The notes under the pieces: generated by a model
Seen by the model: only the letters and a program-made list of their open reading frames with translations
What the model was told of the DNA's origin: nothing
The model's database searches: none
Assembly: GCF_002750855.1 (NCBI RefSeq)
Contig: NZ_NWUC01000009.1
Coordinates: 1 to 64,000, forward strand
Reading direction: 5' to 3'
Length of the DNA: 64,000 bases
DNA from: Neopararhizobium haloflavum
GTDB taxonomy: Bacteria; Pseudomonadota; Alphaproteobacteria; Rhizobiales; Rhizobiaceae
In this document: piece by piece, positions 16,870 through 25,805 of the stretch
How the letters are laid out: each line of letters opens with the position of its first letter
Numbering within the stretch: the first letter of the stretch is position 1
Position numbers and translations under genes: made by a program

Positions 16870-18147
16870 ATGGTGCGGGGCGTACTGACACTTTCGGCGG
16901 CAGCACTTTTGATCACGGCGTCGAGCCAGGCGATGGCTGGGGGGCTGGAGCGTGGCGGATACAATATCGACCTGCTTTTCGATCCTTCGCGGTTCGCCGC
17001 CGACGCGACGGCGACATACGTCGTACCGCAGCGCGATCTGAACAACGCCGTCGACACTGATCCGACGGATGGGCTTGGCGCCAACGGCATCGGGGGCGGC
17101 GCCAGCGACGATGTCCGCGAGACAGAATCGTATTGGGTTCCACGCCTTGGCTTCAAGGCCGGTCTGACCGAGGACGTCGACTGTCTTGCCGGCTATGGCC
17201 AGCCCTGGGGCGCGCACACGAACCCGGGCGCAAACTGGGTGGGCGCGAACCACAACATCGAGACGAAAGTCGAGAGCTACAGCCTGGAATTGACGTGCTC
17301 CTACAGCCTGGACGCGGGGCCGGGACAGTTCCGCATCATCGGTGGCGGCTTCTATCAGGAAGTCTCGGGGTTCAAGAACCGTCTCGTTGCGCCGGTTCCA
17401 CTCCTGGCGCCGGGCGCCGGCACCGGCATCGGCGGACTGGAGCTTGAAGGCGACGGATATGGCTACCGCGTTGGTGCGGCCTACGAAATCCCCGATATCG
17501 CGCTGAGAGCGAGCCTGGTCTACAATTCGGAGGTCGAACTCGACGACATCACGGGCTCGCTGGACCTTCGCCAGATTCCCGGCGCGATCGACCCGACCAA
17601 TCCTTTCCTTGGCCTGTCGACGCCGATATTCGGCCAGACAACGATGCCGCAGTCGCTGGAACTCAAGCTCCAGTCGGGCATTGCGCCGGGCTGGCTGGCA
17701 TTCGGTTCGGTCAAGTGGGTCGACTGGAGCGTGCTTCAGAACGTTGCCTTCTGCCCCGAAGTCACTCGCGGCGTTGCGGCGTGCAACTTCAACGGCGGTA
17801 CGGATGTCACGTCGCTCGATCTTCTCTACCGCGATGGCTGGACCATCACCGGCGGCATTGGCCATCAGTTCTCCGAAACCTTGAGTGGTGCTGTCTCGCT
17901 GACATGGGATCGTGGCACGTCGACGGGCATCGGCTCGCAAACCGATACCTGGACCGTGTCTGGCGGCTTGGCCTATTCCCCAACCGAGACGGTCGAACTG
18001 CGCTTCGGCGGCGCGGTCGGCTGGCTGACGTCCGGCTCATCCGGCGTTGTTGTGCGCGATGGCGTCACCTTCGGTGATGATGTCAGTTACGACTTTGAGG
18101 ACGACCTTGTAAGCGCCGTGCAGATCGGCGCAAAGGTTCGCTTCTAA
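16870..18147 (+). CDS. FadL/OmpP1-type outer membrane transport protein
   Basis: A 425-residue outer-membrane beta-barrel resembling the FadL/TodX family, which lets long-chain fatty acids and other hydrophobic compounds through the outer membrane. A signal peptide (MVRGVLTLSAAALLITASS..., cleaved after AMA) is followed by the short N-terminal plug-like segment and alternating barrel strands such as LELTCSYSLDAGPGQFRIIGGGFYQE and GYGYRVGAAYEIPDIALRASLVY. It ends in a C-terminal strand with terminal Phe (VQIGAKVRF), the Bam recognition signal. GGAGGG before the ATG at 16870 decides the start over the ATG at 16840. It has its own terminator. Confidence 0.83.
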   Translation: MVRGVLTLSAAALLITASSQAMAGGLERGGYNIDLLFDPSRFAADATATYVVPQRDLNNAVDTDPTDGLGANGIGGGASDDVRETESYWVPRLGFKAGLTEDVDCLAGYGQPWGAHTNPGANWVGANHNIETKVESYSLELTCSYSLDAGPGQFRIIGGGFYQEVSGFKNRLVAPVPLLAPGAGTGIGGLELEGDGYGYRVGAAYEIPDIALRASLVYNSEVELDDITGSLDLRQIPGAIDPTNPFLGLSTPIFGQTTMPQSLELKLQSGIAPGWLAFGSVKWVDWSVLQNVAFCPEVTRGVAACNFNGGTDVTSLDLLYRDGWTITGGIGHQFSETLSGAVSLTWDRGTSTGIGSQTDTWTVSGGLAYSPTETVELRFGGAVGWLTSGSSGVVVRDGVTFGDDVSYDFEDDLVSAVQIGAKVRF

Positions 18148-18173
18148 GCTCCTCATATCGTGAGCATTTTAAG

Positions 18174-18201
18174 GGCCCCGGCATCGAAGCCGGGGCTTTT
18201 T
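18174..18201 (+). terminator. Intrinsic terminator of the FadL-type gene
   Basis: GCCCCGGC and GCCGGGGC form an 8-bp GC stem with loop ATCGAA followed by TTTTT, 27 bases past the stop. Confidence 0.92.
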
Positions 18202-18417
18202 GCGTTGCGCGTTTCACGGAGTGTGTCGCGATGAAACACTCTCGATTTGTGGCAGATCAGACACACTGATCGTTTCAGAACTTTGCTAGGATTTGGACAG
18301 TAGAAAATGCCGTTGTCCCGCCACAAACGGGGCGCAGCACTTTCACGGCCCACGGGGAATTCCTCCAGCTGACTGTTGGAATGAGGGGCTAGGATTCTGG
18401 TGTTTTGGGGTGAGGGA

Positions 18418-20142
18418 ATGGACGCGAAAACGTTCGACAAATCGAGACTGCCGAGCCGACATACAACTGTAGGTCCCACACGGGCGCCACATCGCTCGTT
18501 TCTTTACGCGATGGGGCTATCGCGTGAGGAGATCAACCAGCCACTGGTCGGGGTTGCGAGCTGCTGGAATGAAGCCGCGCCGTGTAACATATCGCTGATG
18601 CGGCAGGCGCAGGTCGTCAAGAAGGGCGTTGCGTCGGCACATGGCACGCCGCGCGAATTCTGCACCATCACGGTCACTGACGGCATCGCCATGGGTCACC
18701 AGGGCATGAAGGCATCGCTCGTTTCGCGCGACGTGATCGCCGACAGCGTCGAGTTGACGATGCGTGGCCATTGCTACGATGCGATCGTTGGTCTTGCCGG
18801 TTGCGACAAGTCACTTCCCGGCATGATGATGGCGATGGTCCGTCTCAACGTCCCGTCGATCTTCATCTATGGCGGGTCAATCCTGCCGGGCACCTTCAAG
18901 GGGCGGCAGATCACCGTTCAGGACGTCTTCGAAGCCGTCGGTCAGCATTCGGTCGGTGACATGTCGGACGAGGACCTGCTGGAGATCGAGCAGCATGCCT
19001 GTCCGTCGGCGGGATCGTGCGGCGCGCAGTTCACGGCAAACACGATGGCGACCGTCGCCGAGGCGATCGGGCTGGCGCTGCCCTATAGCTGCGGTGCTCC
19101 CGCCCCCTACGAAATCCGTGACCGTTTCTGTTACGCATCGGGCGAGAAGGTGATGGAGCTGATCGCTGCGAATATCCGCCCGCGCGACATCGTCACGCGA
19201 AAGGCGCTCGAAAATGCCGCGGCTGTCGTGTCCGCATCGGGCGGATCGACGAACGCCGCGCTGCACCTTCCGGCGATCGCACATGAATGCGGGATCGATT
19301 TCGATCTGTTCGATGTGGCCGAAATCTTCAAGAAGACGCCCTATATCGCCGATCTGAAGCCCGGCGGAAAATACGTCGCGAAGGACATGTTCGAGGCCGG
19401 CGGCATACCCTTGCTGATGAAGACGCTGCTGGAGCACGGCCATCTTCATGGCGATTGCATGACCGTCACAGGCCGCACAATCGCCGAAAACATGGAGTAT
19501 GTTTCCTGGAATGATCAACAGGATGTCGTCCGGCCTGCCAACACGCCGATCACCAAGACCGGCGGCGTCGTCGGCCTCAAGGGCAATCTCGCTCCGGACG
19601 GTGCGATCGTGAAGGTTGCCGGTATGGCGAACCAGAAATTCAGCGGGCCCGCGCGCTGTTTCGATAGCGAAGAGGAATGCTTCGACGCTGTCACCCACAA
19701 GCGCTACGAAGAAGGCGAAGTCCTGGTCATCCGCTATGAGGGACCGAGGGGCGGGCCTGGTATGCGCGAGATGCTGTCGACTACAGCCGCGCTTTACGGA
19801 CAAGGCATGGGCGACAAGGTTGCCCTGATCACCGATGGTCGGTTCTCCGGGGCAACACGCGGATTCTGCATCGGCCATGTCGGCCCAGAGGCGGCCGTTG
19901 GAGGGCCGATTGCATTGATCCGTGACGGCGACATCATCGAGATCGATGCCGTGGAAGGTACGCTCGACGTGCGCCTCAGCGAGGACGAGCTCGCAGAGCG
20001 GGCGAAGGCCTGGACATCGCGCGAGACCGACTCGTCCTCGGGTGTCCTGTGGAAATACGCGCAAACCGTCGGATCGGCACGTCATGGCGCCGTCACCCAT
20101 CCGGGTGGAGCCAAAGAAAAACACTGCTATGCCGATATCTGA
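18418..20142 (+). CDS. ilvD: Dihydroxy-acid dehydratase family (IlvD/Edd)
   Basis: A 574-residue Fe-S dehydratase, predicted to convert 2,3-dihydroxy-3-methylbutanoate and its homologue to 2-keto acids in valine and isoleucine synthesis. The cluster ligands are visible: [12 protein letters not shown] (near 47-58), [11 protein letters not shown], and [18 protein letters not shown]. The pattern suggests the [2Fe-2S] form. Some 570-residue paralogues of this family act on sugar acids (for example arabonate), so substrate is less certain than family. The ATG at 18418 follows GAGGG; a TTG-type start earlier is less likely. The end overlaps exoR by 14 bases. Confidence 0.85.
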   Translation: MDAKTFDKSRLPSRHTTVGPTRAPHRSFLYAMGLSREEINQPLVGVASCWNEAAPCNISLMRQAQVVKKGVASAHGTPREFCTITVTDGIAMGHQGMKASLVSRDVIADSVELTMRGHCYDAIVGLAGCDKSLPGMMMAMVRLNVPSIFIYGGSILPGTFKGRQITVQDVFEAVGQHSVGDMSDEDLLEIEQHACPSAGSCGAQFTANTMATVAEAIGLALPYSCGAPAPYEIRDRFCYASGEKVMELIAANIRPRDIVTRKALENAAAVVSASGGSTNAALHLPAIAHECGIDFDLFDVAEIFKKTPYIADLKPGGKYVAKDMFEAGGIPLLMKTLLEHGHLHGDCMTVTGRTIAENMEYVSWNDQQDVVRPANTPITKTGGVVGLKGNLAPDGAIVKVAGMANQKFSGPARCFDSEEECFDAVTHKRYEEGEVLVIRYEGPRGGPGMREMLSTTAALYGQGMGDKVALITDGRFSGATRGFCIGHVGPEAAVGGPIALIRDGDIIEIDAVEGTLDVRLSEDELAERAKAWTSRETDSSSGVLWKYAQTVGSARHGAVTHPGGAKEKHCYADI

Positions 20143-20947
20143 GTCAGCCCACGCCAGGACCGGCCTGCCGCGCCTTGTTGGCGCGGTGGCAATGCTTGCC
20201 GCAACGATGATGCTTTCGCCGACGGCGCGTGCCTTCGATCCCGACGCGGGGGTCAACCGCGACTCCGGCCCGTTCGACCTCTTCAAGTTCGGCTTCTCAG
20301 CCTACAAGAAGGGGAACAAGGACGATGCCATGGAAGCCTACCGCTATGCCGCGGAGAAGGGCCACCCCGGGGCGCGTTGGGCGCTTGCCAGCATGTATGC
20401 GTATGGCGACGGGGTGAAGGAGGACGACTACGAGGCGTTCAAGATCTATGACCAGATCGCCCGCCAAGGCGTCGAACCCGGATCAGAGGATACCGGCTAT
20501 TTCGTCAATGCTCTTATGGCGCTGGCGGATTATTACAAGCGTGGCATCCCCAACAGTCCGATTGCACCGGATCCTGTTCAGGCCCGACAGCTCTATTTTC
20601 ATGCTGCCTCGGCTTTCGGGATATCCGATGCCCAGTTCGAACTGGCCCGCATGATGCTGGACGGTCGTGGCGGAGACGATGACGCCGATCAGGCCAAGCG
20701 GTGGCTCAATCGCGCTCGTCAGACGGGCCATGCCGGCGCGACGGCGCTTCTTGGTCACGTCCTCTTTCGCGAGGGGCACGCGGTGCGTGGCCTGGCTTAT
20801 ATGACGGCAGGACTGGCAGCTGCTGGCGAAACCGAAAAGATCTGGATTAGGACGCTGCAGGAGCAGGCCTTCTCGCTGTCGGACGAACAGGATCGCCGCA
20901 CGGCGATTGCTCTTGCCCAGGATCTGGCGGCCAAGACGGTCGAATAG
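20129..20947 (+). CDS. exoR: Periplasmic Sel1-repeat regulator ExoR
   Basis: A 272-residue exported protein that closely matches rhizobial ExoR: after a signal peptide ending ARA it reads [20 protein letters not shown], then Sel1-like repeats ([27 protein letters not shown] and [14 protein letters not shown]). In Sinorhizobium and Agrobacterium ExoR binds the ExoS sensor in the periplasm and holds ExoS-ChvI off; its proteolysis triggers succinoglycan synthesis and loss of motility. The ATG at 20129 lies inside ilvD, giving a 14-base overlap, so translation may be coupled. Identity is from remembered family sequence; ExoS-ChvI are outside the window. Confidence 0.9.
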   Translation: MPISESAHARTGLPRLVGAVAMLAATMMLSPTARAFDPDAGVNRDSGPFDLFKFGFSAYKKGNKDDAMEAYRYAAEKGHPGARWALASMYAYGDGVKEDDYEAFKIYDQIARQGVEPGSEDTGYFVNALMALADYYKRGIPNSPIAPDPVQARQLYFHAASAFGISDAQFELARMMLDGRGGDDDADQAKRWLNRARQTGHAGATALLGHVLFREGHAVRGLAYMTAGLAAAGETEKIWIRTLQEQAFSLSDEQDRRTAIALAQDLAAKTVE

Positions 20948-20968
20948 CCTTACGAGCACGATCCCGCG

Positions 20969-21274
20969 CTAAGGGCAGGCGGTGCCTGCGTCCTGGCGGA
21001 TCCACGACGTGTTGTTGAGGCTCATGCCGCAAAGGGCCGAGAAGGTCTCGCCATTGGCGGTGATGCAAATCCTCTCACCCTGGGGGATGCGGTTGCCTTC
21101 GTGCCGGCACTCGCCACCGCGACCCATCGGTGGATCTTCGCGCTGATCGCTTTCGCCATCCGTGCCGACGGGTGCTGCTTCCGTAACGACGGACGCTGCT
21201 GGCGAACCATCCTGCGCCCAGCTTGGGATAGCAGGCATCAGCAAGAGAAACGATGCGACGAGCAGGATGCGCAT
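20969..21274 (-). CDS. Small secreted protein of unknown function
   Basis: A 101-residue protein with a clear signal peptide (MRILLVASFLLLMPAIPSWAQ, cleaved after SWA). The mature 80 residues carry four Cys (ECRHEG, RICIT, ALCGM, TACP), enough for two disulfides in the periplasm. I do not recognise a named family. The frame is open upstream to 21382, but the signal peptide fixes the start at the ATG at 21274. It converges on exoR with 21 bases between stops. Confidence 0.7.
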   Translation of the reverse strand: MRILLVASFLLLMPAIPSWAQDGSPAASVVTEAAPVGTDGESDQREDPPMGRGGECRHEGNRIPQGERICITANGETFSALCGMSLNNTSWIRQDAGTACP

Positions 21275-21473
21275 AGCCTCACCATAGACGCATGTGCCGC
21301 GGGCGGGAAATCGATTCTGCGTGAACGTGGACTGCTCAGTCGGAGAAGTGATGCTGAAACTGCGATTTCGGCCTGGCGACAAAGCCCAATGTCCATGCAG
21401 CGTTCGCCCACCTCTGACGCGGCCATCTGCGCGACCAGGTTGCCGTGACGTACTGTTTCCTGGAAGGAAAAAG

Positions 21474-21548
21474 TGGCTCCCCGGGCCGGATTCGAACCAG
21501 CGACCGATCGATTAACAGTCGAGCGCTCTACCACTGAGCTACCGGGGA
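21474..21548 (-). tRNA. tRNA-Asn (GTT)
   Basis: A full cloverleaf on the minus strand: acceptor TCCCCGG pairs with CCGGGGA, D-arm AGCTCAGTGGTAGAGC, anticodon loop CTGTTAA with GTT, T-loop GGTTCGAATCC, discriminator G and encoded CCA at 21476-21474. Confidence 0.97.
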
Positions 21549-21710
21549 AAAGCTTGTTCAAAAGCTTGGCGTGGCTATAACAAAACCCTCTCCGATTTGC
21601 CAAGGCCTTTGTCAAAAAAAGTTCTAAAGGCTTGTGTAGGAACGTGCGCATTGCCATCTGGAGCGTCGCGGTTCGCTGGAAGCCGTCACCTTGAAGAGCC
21701 GGACCGTATC

Positions 21711-21995
21711 ATGAGCACGACCACGAGACGTCGAACTTTCGACTACAATCCCGCAAGGGCCGAACTCCATGTGCTGGGGCGGGTGGTACGGCTTCCGCGT
21801 TCGCGGGGCTATCGCATAGCGGTCGGATGTGGCTTGATCGTCGGAGGGCTTTTGGGGTTCCTGCCGATCCTCGGCTTCTGGATGATCCCGGTGGGTTTGC
21901 TCGTCCTGTCGCAGGACTTCTCCTTCATCCGGCGGCGCCGTCGTTCACTGGCGCTTTGGTATGGGCGCAGACGCGCGCAGCGCCGCTCACAGTGA
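21711..21995 (+). CDS. Small membrane protein of unknown function
   Basis: A 94-residue protein. A basic N-terminus (MSTTTRRRTFDYNPARAE) is followed by one long or two closely spaced hydrophobic helices (IAVGCGLIVGGLLGFLPILGFWMIPVGLLVLSQDF, about 38-70) and a very basic tail (RRRRRSLALWYGRRRAQRR). By the positive-inside rule both ends face the cytoplasm, forming a hairpin. The LGFWMIPVGLLVLS motif is of a type seen in short rhizobial PGPGW-like membrane proteins, but I cannot name the family. The start is set by the ATG at 21711; the frame opens earlier. Confidence 0.65.
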   Translation: MSTTTRRRTFDYNPARAELHVLGRVVRLPRSRGYRIAVGCGLIVGGLLGFLPILGFWMIPVGLLVLSQDFSFIRRRRRSLALWYGRRRAQRRSQ

Positions 21996-22032
21996 GGAAA
22001 GCGGGCGTTCGCGCTCGCAGTTGCCTCGCCCG

Positions 22033-22656
22033 TCAGATTTCGAGACTGGCGATCCCATCGACGACGAATTGAACCGCCAGCGCCGCCAGAATGACGCCCA
22101 GGAGCCGCGTGAGGATCATGCGTCCGGTTTCCCCCAGGAACCGGTCGAGCCTGTCAGCGATGACAAGTGCGGCAAAGAGGATGGCGATACAAAAGACGAT
22201 CACGCCGACGAGCTCCATTCGGGCAAGGGGAGCAGCAAAAGAGCCCGACAGGAGGATGATCGCCGAAATCGCACCAGGACCTGCCACCAGCGGAATGGCG
22301 AGCGGGAAGACGGCGATGTTGGAGATATGGTCGGCCGTCACGGCGCGCTCCGCACTCTTCTCATGCCGCTCCTGACGCTTCTCGAAGATCATCTCGAATG
22401 CGATCCAGAACAGCAGCATGCCGCCGGCAATGCGGAAGGCGCCGAGGGTGATGCCGAAAAGAGAGAGGATGGCTGAGCCGGCCAGGGCAAACACGATCAG
22501 GATGGTGCCTGATATCAGGCAGGCGCGGAACGCGACCTGAATGCGCTGCGCGCGGCTCATGCCGGGAGTCAGCCCGAGAAAGATTGGAGCAAGACCCGGA
22601 GGATCGATCGTCACCAGAATGGTGACAAGCGCGTTGACGAGGAGTTCAAGATGCAA
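22033..22656 (-). CDS. MarC family integral membrane protein
   Basis: A 207-residue inner-membrane protein with six predicted helices and family motifs TIDPPGLAPIFLGLTPGMS at the N-terminus and AIPLVAGPGAISAIILLS in the middle, each half bearing one PG-type motif. MarC/UPF0056 proteins look like transporters, but no substrate is established; the old multiple-antibiotic-resistance link has not held up. The start appears to be TTG at 22656, which has GGAGC upstream at fitting distance; no ATG lies nearby in frame. Confidence 0.82.
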   Translation of the reverse strand: MHLELLVNALVTILVTIDPPGLAPIFLGLTPGMSRAQRIQVAFRACLISGTILIVFALAGSAILSLFGITLGAFRIAGGMLLFWIAFEMIFEKRQERHEKSAERAVTADHISNIAVFPLAIPLVAGPGAISAIILLSGSFAAPLARMELVGVIVFCIAILFAALVIADRLDRFLGETGRMILTRLLGVILAALAVQFVVDGIASLEI

Positions 22657-22685
22657 AGGGCCGCTCCGTCGTCCTGAAAAGGTGA

Positions 22686-22718
22686 GCCGTCAGCACACGC
22701 CGGGCGCGCGCTGACGGC
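22686..22718 (-). terminator. Probable terminator of gltA
   Basis: GCCGTCAGC and GCTGACGGC form a perfect 9-bp stem with a 15-base loop just past the gltA stop. On the minus strand the following bases are TCACCTTTTC, so the T run is weak and displaced. Confidence 0.5.
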
Positions 22719-22725
22719 ATCTTCA

Positions 22726-24018
22726 TCAGCCCCGCTTGGACACAGGGACGTAGTCGCGTTCGGTTTCGCCCGTATAGAGCTGACGCGGGCGTCCGATGCG
22801 CTGAGAGGGGTCCTCGATCATCTCGTTCCACTGCGCGATCCAGCCCACGGTACGGGCCAACGCGAAAAGCACGGTGAACATCGTGGTCGGGAAACCAAGC
22901 GCCTTCAAGGTGATGCCTGAATAGAAGTCGATGTTGGGATAGAGCTTCTTCTCGATGAAGTACTCGTCCGTCAGCGCGATGCGCTCCAGTTCCATCGCGA
23001 CTTCCAGCAGCGGATCATCCTTGATGCCGAGCTCGGCCAGGACCTCATGCGTGGTCTTCTGCATGATCTTGGCGCGCGGGTCGTAGTTCTTGTAGACCCG
23101 GTGGCCAAATCCCATGAGACGGAAGGGATCGTCCTTGTCCTTGGCGCGCTTTATGTATTCGGGGATCTGATCGACGGAGCCGATTTCGGCAAGCATGTTG
23201 AGGGCGGCTTCGTTGGCCCCTCCATGGGCCGGTCCCCAAAGACAGGCGATGCCGGCTGCAATGCATGCAAACGGATTTGCGCCGGAGGAACCGGCAAGGC
23301 GAACCGTCGATGTCGACGCGTTCTGTTCGTGATCGGCATGAAGAATGAAGATGCGGTCCATCGCGCGGGCCAGGACAGGATTTACCTCATAATCCTCGCA
23401 CGGAACGGCGAAGCACATCCGCAGGAAATTGGCCGTGTAGTCGAGATCGTTCTTCGGATAAACGAATGGCTGACCGACATGGTACTTGAACGCCATCGCC
23501 GCGATCGTCGGCATCTTCGCGATCATGCGCAAGCTGGCGACCATCCGCTGGTGCGGGTCCGTGATGTCTGTCGAGTCGTGATAGAAGGCCGAAAGTGCAC
23601 CGACCACGCCGCACATGATGGCCATGGGGTGCGCGTCACGCCGGAAGCCGGTGAAGAATCGCGACATCTGCTCATGAATCATCGTGTGATGCGTCACGCG
23701 GTAGTCGAAATCATCCTTCTGCGTCTTGGTCGGAAGCTCGCCGTAAAGCAGGAGGTAGCAGACTTCCAGAAAGTCGCCGTGTTCAGCAAGCTGGTCGATC
23801 GGATAGCCGCGGTGCAGCAGGATTCCCTGGTCGCCGTCGATGTAGGTGATTTTCGATTCACACGATGCCGTCGACGTAAAACCGGGGTCATAGGTGAATG
23901 CACCGGTGTTCTTGTAAAGCGCGGCAATATCATAGACCTCAGGCCCGATCGTCCCCTGCCGAACGGGAAGTTCGACTTCCTTGTTGTCGACGGAGAGTTT
24001 GGCGCTGCTATCTGTCAT
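22726..24018 (-). CDS. gltA: Citrate synthase
   Basis: A 430-residue type II (hexameric-class) citrate synthase condensing oxaloacetate and acetyl-CoA at the entry to the TCA cycle. The N-terminal beta-domain ([38 protein letters not shown]) identifies the Gram-negative form. Active-site His segments are [15 protein letters not shown] and GPAHGGANE, with [15 protein letters not shown] and the final Asp region in NIDFYSG. GGAAGGG before the ATG at 24018 sets the start. It follows gltX on the same strand after 202 bases. Confidence 0.96.
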   Translation of the reverse strand: MTDSSAKLSVDNKEVELPVRQGTIGPEVYDIAALYKNTGAFTYDPGFTSTASCESKITYIDGDQGILLHRGYPIDQLAEHGDFLEVCYLLLYGELPTKTQKDDFDYRVTHHTMIHEQMSRFFTGFRRDAHPMAIMCGVVGALSAFYHDSTDITDPHQRMVASLRMIAKMPTIAAMAFKYHVGQPFVYPKNDLDYTANFLRMCFAVPCEDYEVNPVLARAMDRIFILHADHEQNASTSTVRLAGSSGANPFACIAAGIACLWGPAHGGANEAALNMLAEIGSVDQIPEYIKRAKDKDDPFRLMGFGHRVYKNYDPRAKIMQKTTHEVLAELGIKDDPLLEVAMELERIALTDEYFIEKKLYPNIDFYSGITLKALGFPTTMFTVLFALARTVGWIAQWNEMIEDPSQRIGRPRQLYTGETERDYVPVSKRG

Positions 24019-24137
24019 ACTGAACCCTTCCCAATGTGTAAGGCGGACGGGCGCGAGCAGCACCCATCGTAGCTGGCCGTTTTGCTATATGATTTCTCCC
24101 CCCCTGCCAAGTTATGCGCACGGCTAATAGTGCAGTG

Positions 24138-24157
24138 CCGAAATCGTGCAATTTCGG
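24138..24157. promoter_or_regulatory. Inverted repeat upstream of gltA
   Basis: CCGAAAT and ATTTCGG form perfect 7-bp arms around 6 bases. It lies 120 bases ahead of the gltA ATG and has no T run on either strand, so an operator or leader hairpin fits better than a terminator. Confidence 0.4.
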
Positions 24158-24220
24158 TCAACCGCATCGGCACGCGCGACAAATGAGCAGGCTTGAGAGA
24201 TTTGCTCTGGATTCAGAATG

Positions 24221-25642
24221 TTATGCGGTCTGCCCGCGAATCCGCTTCAATGATTCTTCGCGGCCGAGGACCCACAGGACGTCGAATACGCCAGGCGATG
24301 TCGTACGGCCGGTGAGGGCCGCACGCAGCGGCTGTGCGACCTTGCCGAGTTTCAGTTCGAGGCTTTCAGCATGATCGCGTACCAGCGTCTCCAGCGTTTC
24401 GATCTCCCAGTCTTCCACTGCCTCCATACGCGGTAGAAGGGGCCTGAGGACATCGCGGCCGCCTTCGGCCAGGATCGCCTCTGCCTTATCCTCGTTCTCG
24501 ATGGGCGCCTCGATGAACAGAAACCGCGCTCCGTCGGCCAGTTCCACGAGCGTGCGGGCGCGCTCCTTCAGTCCCGGCATGGCCAGAAGCAGCTGCTTTC
24601 GCCTCTCGGCGGTCATTCGGTCGAGGAACCATGCACCGCCTTCCATCTCGGGCAGAAGGCCGATCAGCGCGTCAACGAGCCGCTGGTCATCGGCCTGCCG
24701 GATGTAGTGGCCATTGATGGCCTCAAGCTTCTTGATGTCGAAACGTGCCGCGCCCTTGTTGATGTCCTTGACGTCAAACCATTCGATCATCTGGTCGATC
24801 GAGATGATCTCGTCGTCGCCATGGCTCCAGCCGAGACGAACGAGATAGTTGCACAACGCTTCCGGCAAGAAGCCCATGGCTCGATAAGCCTCTGCGCCAA
24901 GCGCGCCATGGCGCTTGGACAGCTTCGCGCCATCGGGTCCGTGAATCAGCGGAATGTGCGCCATCGATGGCACGTCCCAATCCATGGCCTTGTAGATGAT
25001 GGTCTGGCGGGCAGCGTTCGTCAGATGATCGTCGCCTCGGATGATATCGGTCACCGCCATGTCGTGATCGTCGACGACGACGGCGAGCATATAGGTCGGG
25101 TTGCCATCGGACCGCAGAATGATGAAATCGTCGAGGTCGGCGTTGGGAAAGCGGACGTCGCCCTGGACAAGGTCGCGTACGACGGTCTCGCCCTCGCGCG
25201 GCGCCTTGATGCGTATCGCCGGCTTGATGTTCGTCGGCGCCTCTGACGGATCGCGGTCACGCCACCGGCCGTCATAACGCGGCGGCTTGCCGGCGGCGCG
25301 CTGGGCTTCGCGCATATCGTCGAGCTCTTGCGCCGACGCATAGCAATAATAGGCCTCGCCACGGCGAACGAGTTCTTCGGCAATCTCGCGATGGCGGTCG
25401 ACGCGGCCATATTGCGAGATCGGCTCGCCGTCCCAGGTCAGTCCCAGCCATGACAACCCATCGAGGATCGCGTCGACGGCCTCATCGGTCGAGCGGCTGC
25501 GGTCGGTGTCCTCGATCCGAAGCAGCATCTTGCCGCCCCGGTTTCTCGCATAGAGCCAGTTGAACAGCGCAGTGCGGGCGCCGCCGATATGCAGAAAGCC
25601 GGTGGGCGAGGGCGCAAAGCGCGTGACGATGCCATCTGACAT
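24221..25642 (-). CDS. gltX: Glutamyl-tRNA synthetase
   Basis: A 473-residue class I synthetase charging tRNA-Glu (and often tRNA-Gln in this group). The HIGH-type motif is in [23 protein letters not shown] (His-Ile-Gly-Gly near residue 17), followed by [11 protein letters not shown], and KLSKRHGA is the KMSKS equivalent. Length is normal for bacterial GltX. I use the ATG at 25642 (MSDGIVTRF), with AAGG 9 bases upstream; extra upstream residues in the frame are unlikely. Divergent from comEC across 163 bases. Confidence 0.95.
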   Translation of the reverse strand: MSDGIVTRFAPSPTGFLHIGGARTALFNWLYARNRGGKMLLRIEDTDRSRSTDEAVDAILDGLSWLGLTWDGEPISQYGRVDRHREIAEELVRRGEAYYCYASAQELDDMREAQRAAGKPPRYDGRWRDRDPSEAPTNIKPAIRIKAPREGETVVRDLVQGDVRFPNADLDDFIILRSDGNPTYMLAVVVDDHDMAVTDIIRGDDHLTNAARQTIIYKAMDWDVPSMAHIPLIHGPDGAKLSKRHGALGAEAYRAMGFLPEALCNYLVRLGWSHGDDEIISIDQMIEWFDVKDINKGAARFDIKKLEAINGHYIRQADDQRLVDALIGLLPEMEGGAWFLDRMTAERRKQLLLAMPGLKERARTLVELADGARFLFIEAPIENEDKAEAILAEGGRDVLRPLLPRMEAVEDWEIETLETLVRDHAESLELKLGKVAQPLRAALTGRTTSPGVFDVLWVLGREESLKRIRGQTA

Positions 25643-25736
25643 GCAAAAATACCTTGAGATGTGCGGATGTCGCGGGTCCGGCCAAGGCCGTCCCATTCGT
25701 GGCGGTCATGTAACATAGTCGGGCGACAGCGCAAGA

Positions 25737-25754
25737 GCGAGCATGTATGCTCGC
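25737..25754. promoter_or_regulatory. Near-palindrome between gltX and comEC
   Basis: GCGAGCAT and ATGCTCGC are perfect arms around GT, giving an 18-base near-palindrome between the two divergent genes. It is a candidate shared protein-binding site; there is no T run. Confidence 0.35.
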
Positions 25755-25805
25755 CTTGAGGTTGCACTTCGGCGGATAGCGGTTGCCGAAGAAGGGGGCA
25801 AGCCG

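Noticed and set aside
24084-24111. CTTGGC...ATATAG as a gltA promoter
   Set aside because: Spacing is only about 15 bases and the -35 is imperfect; not strong enough to list as a feature.
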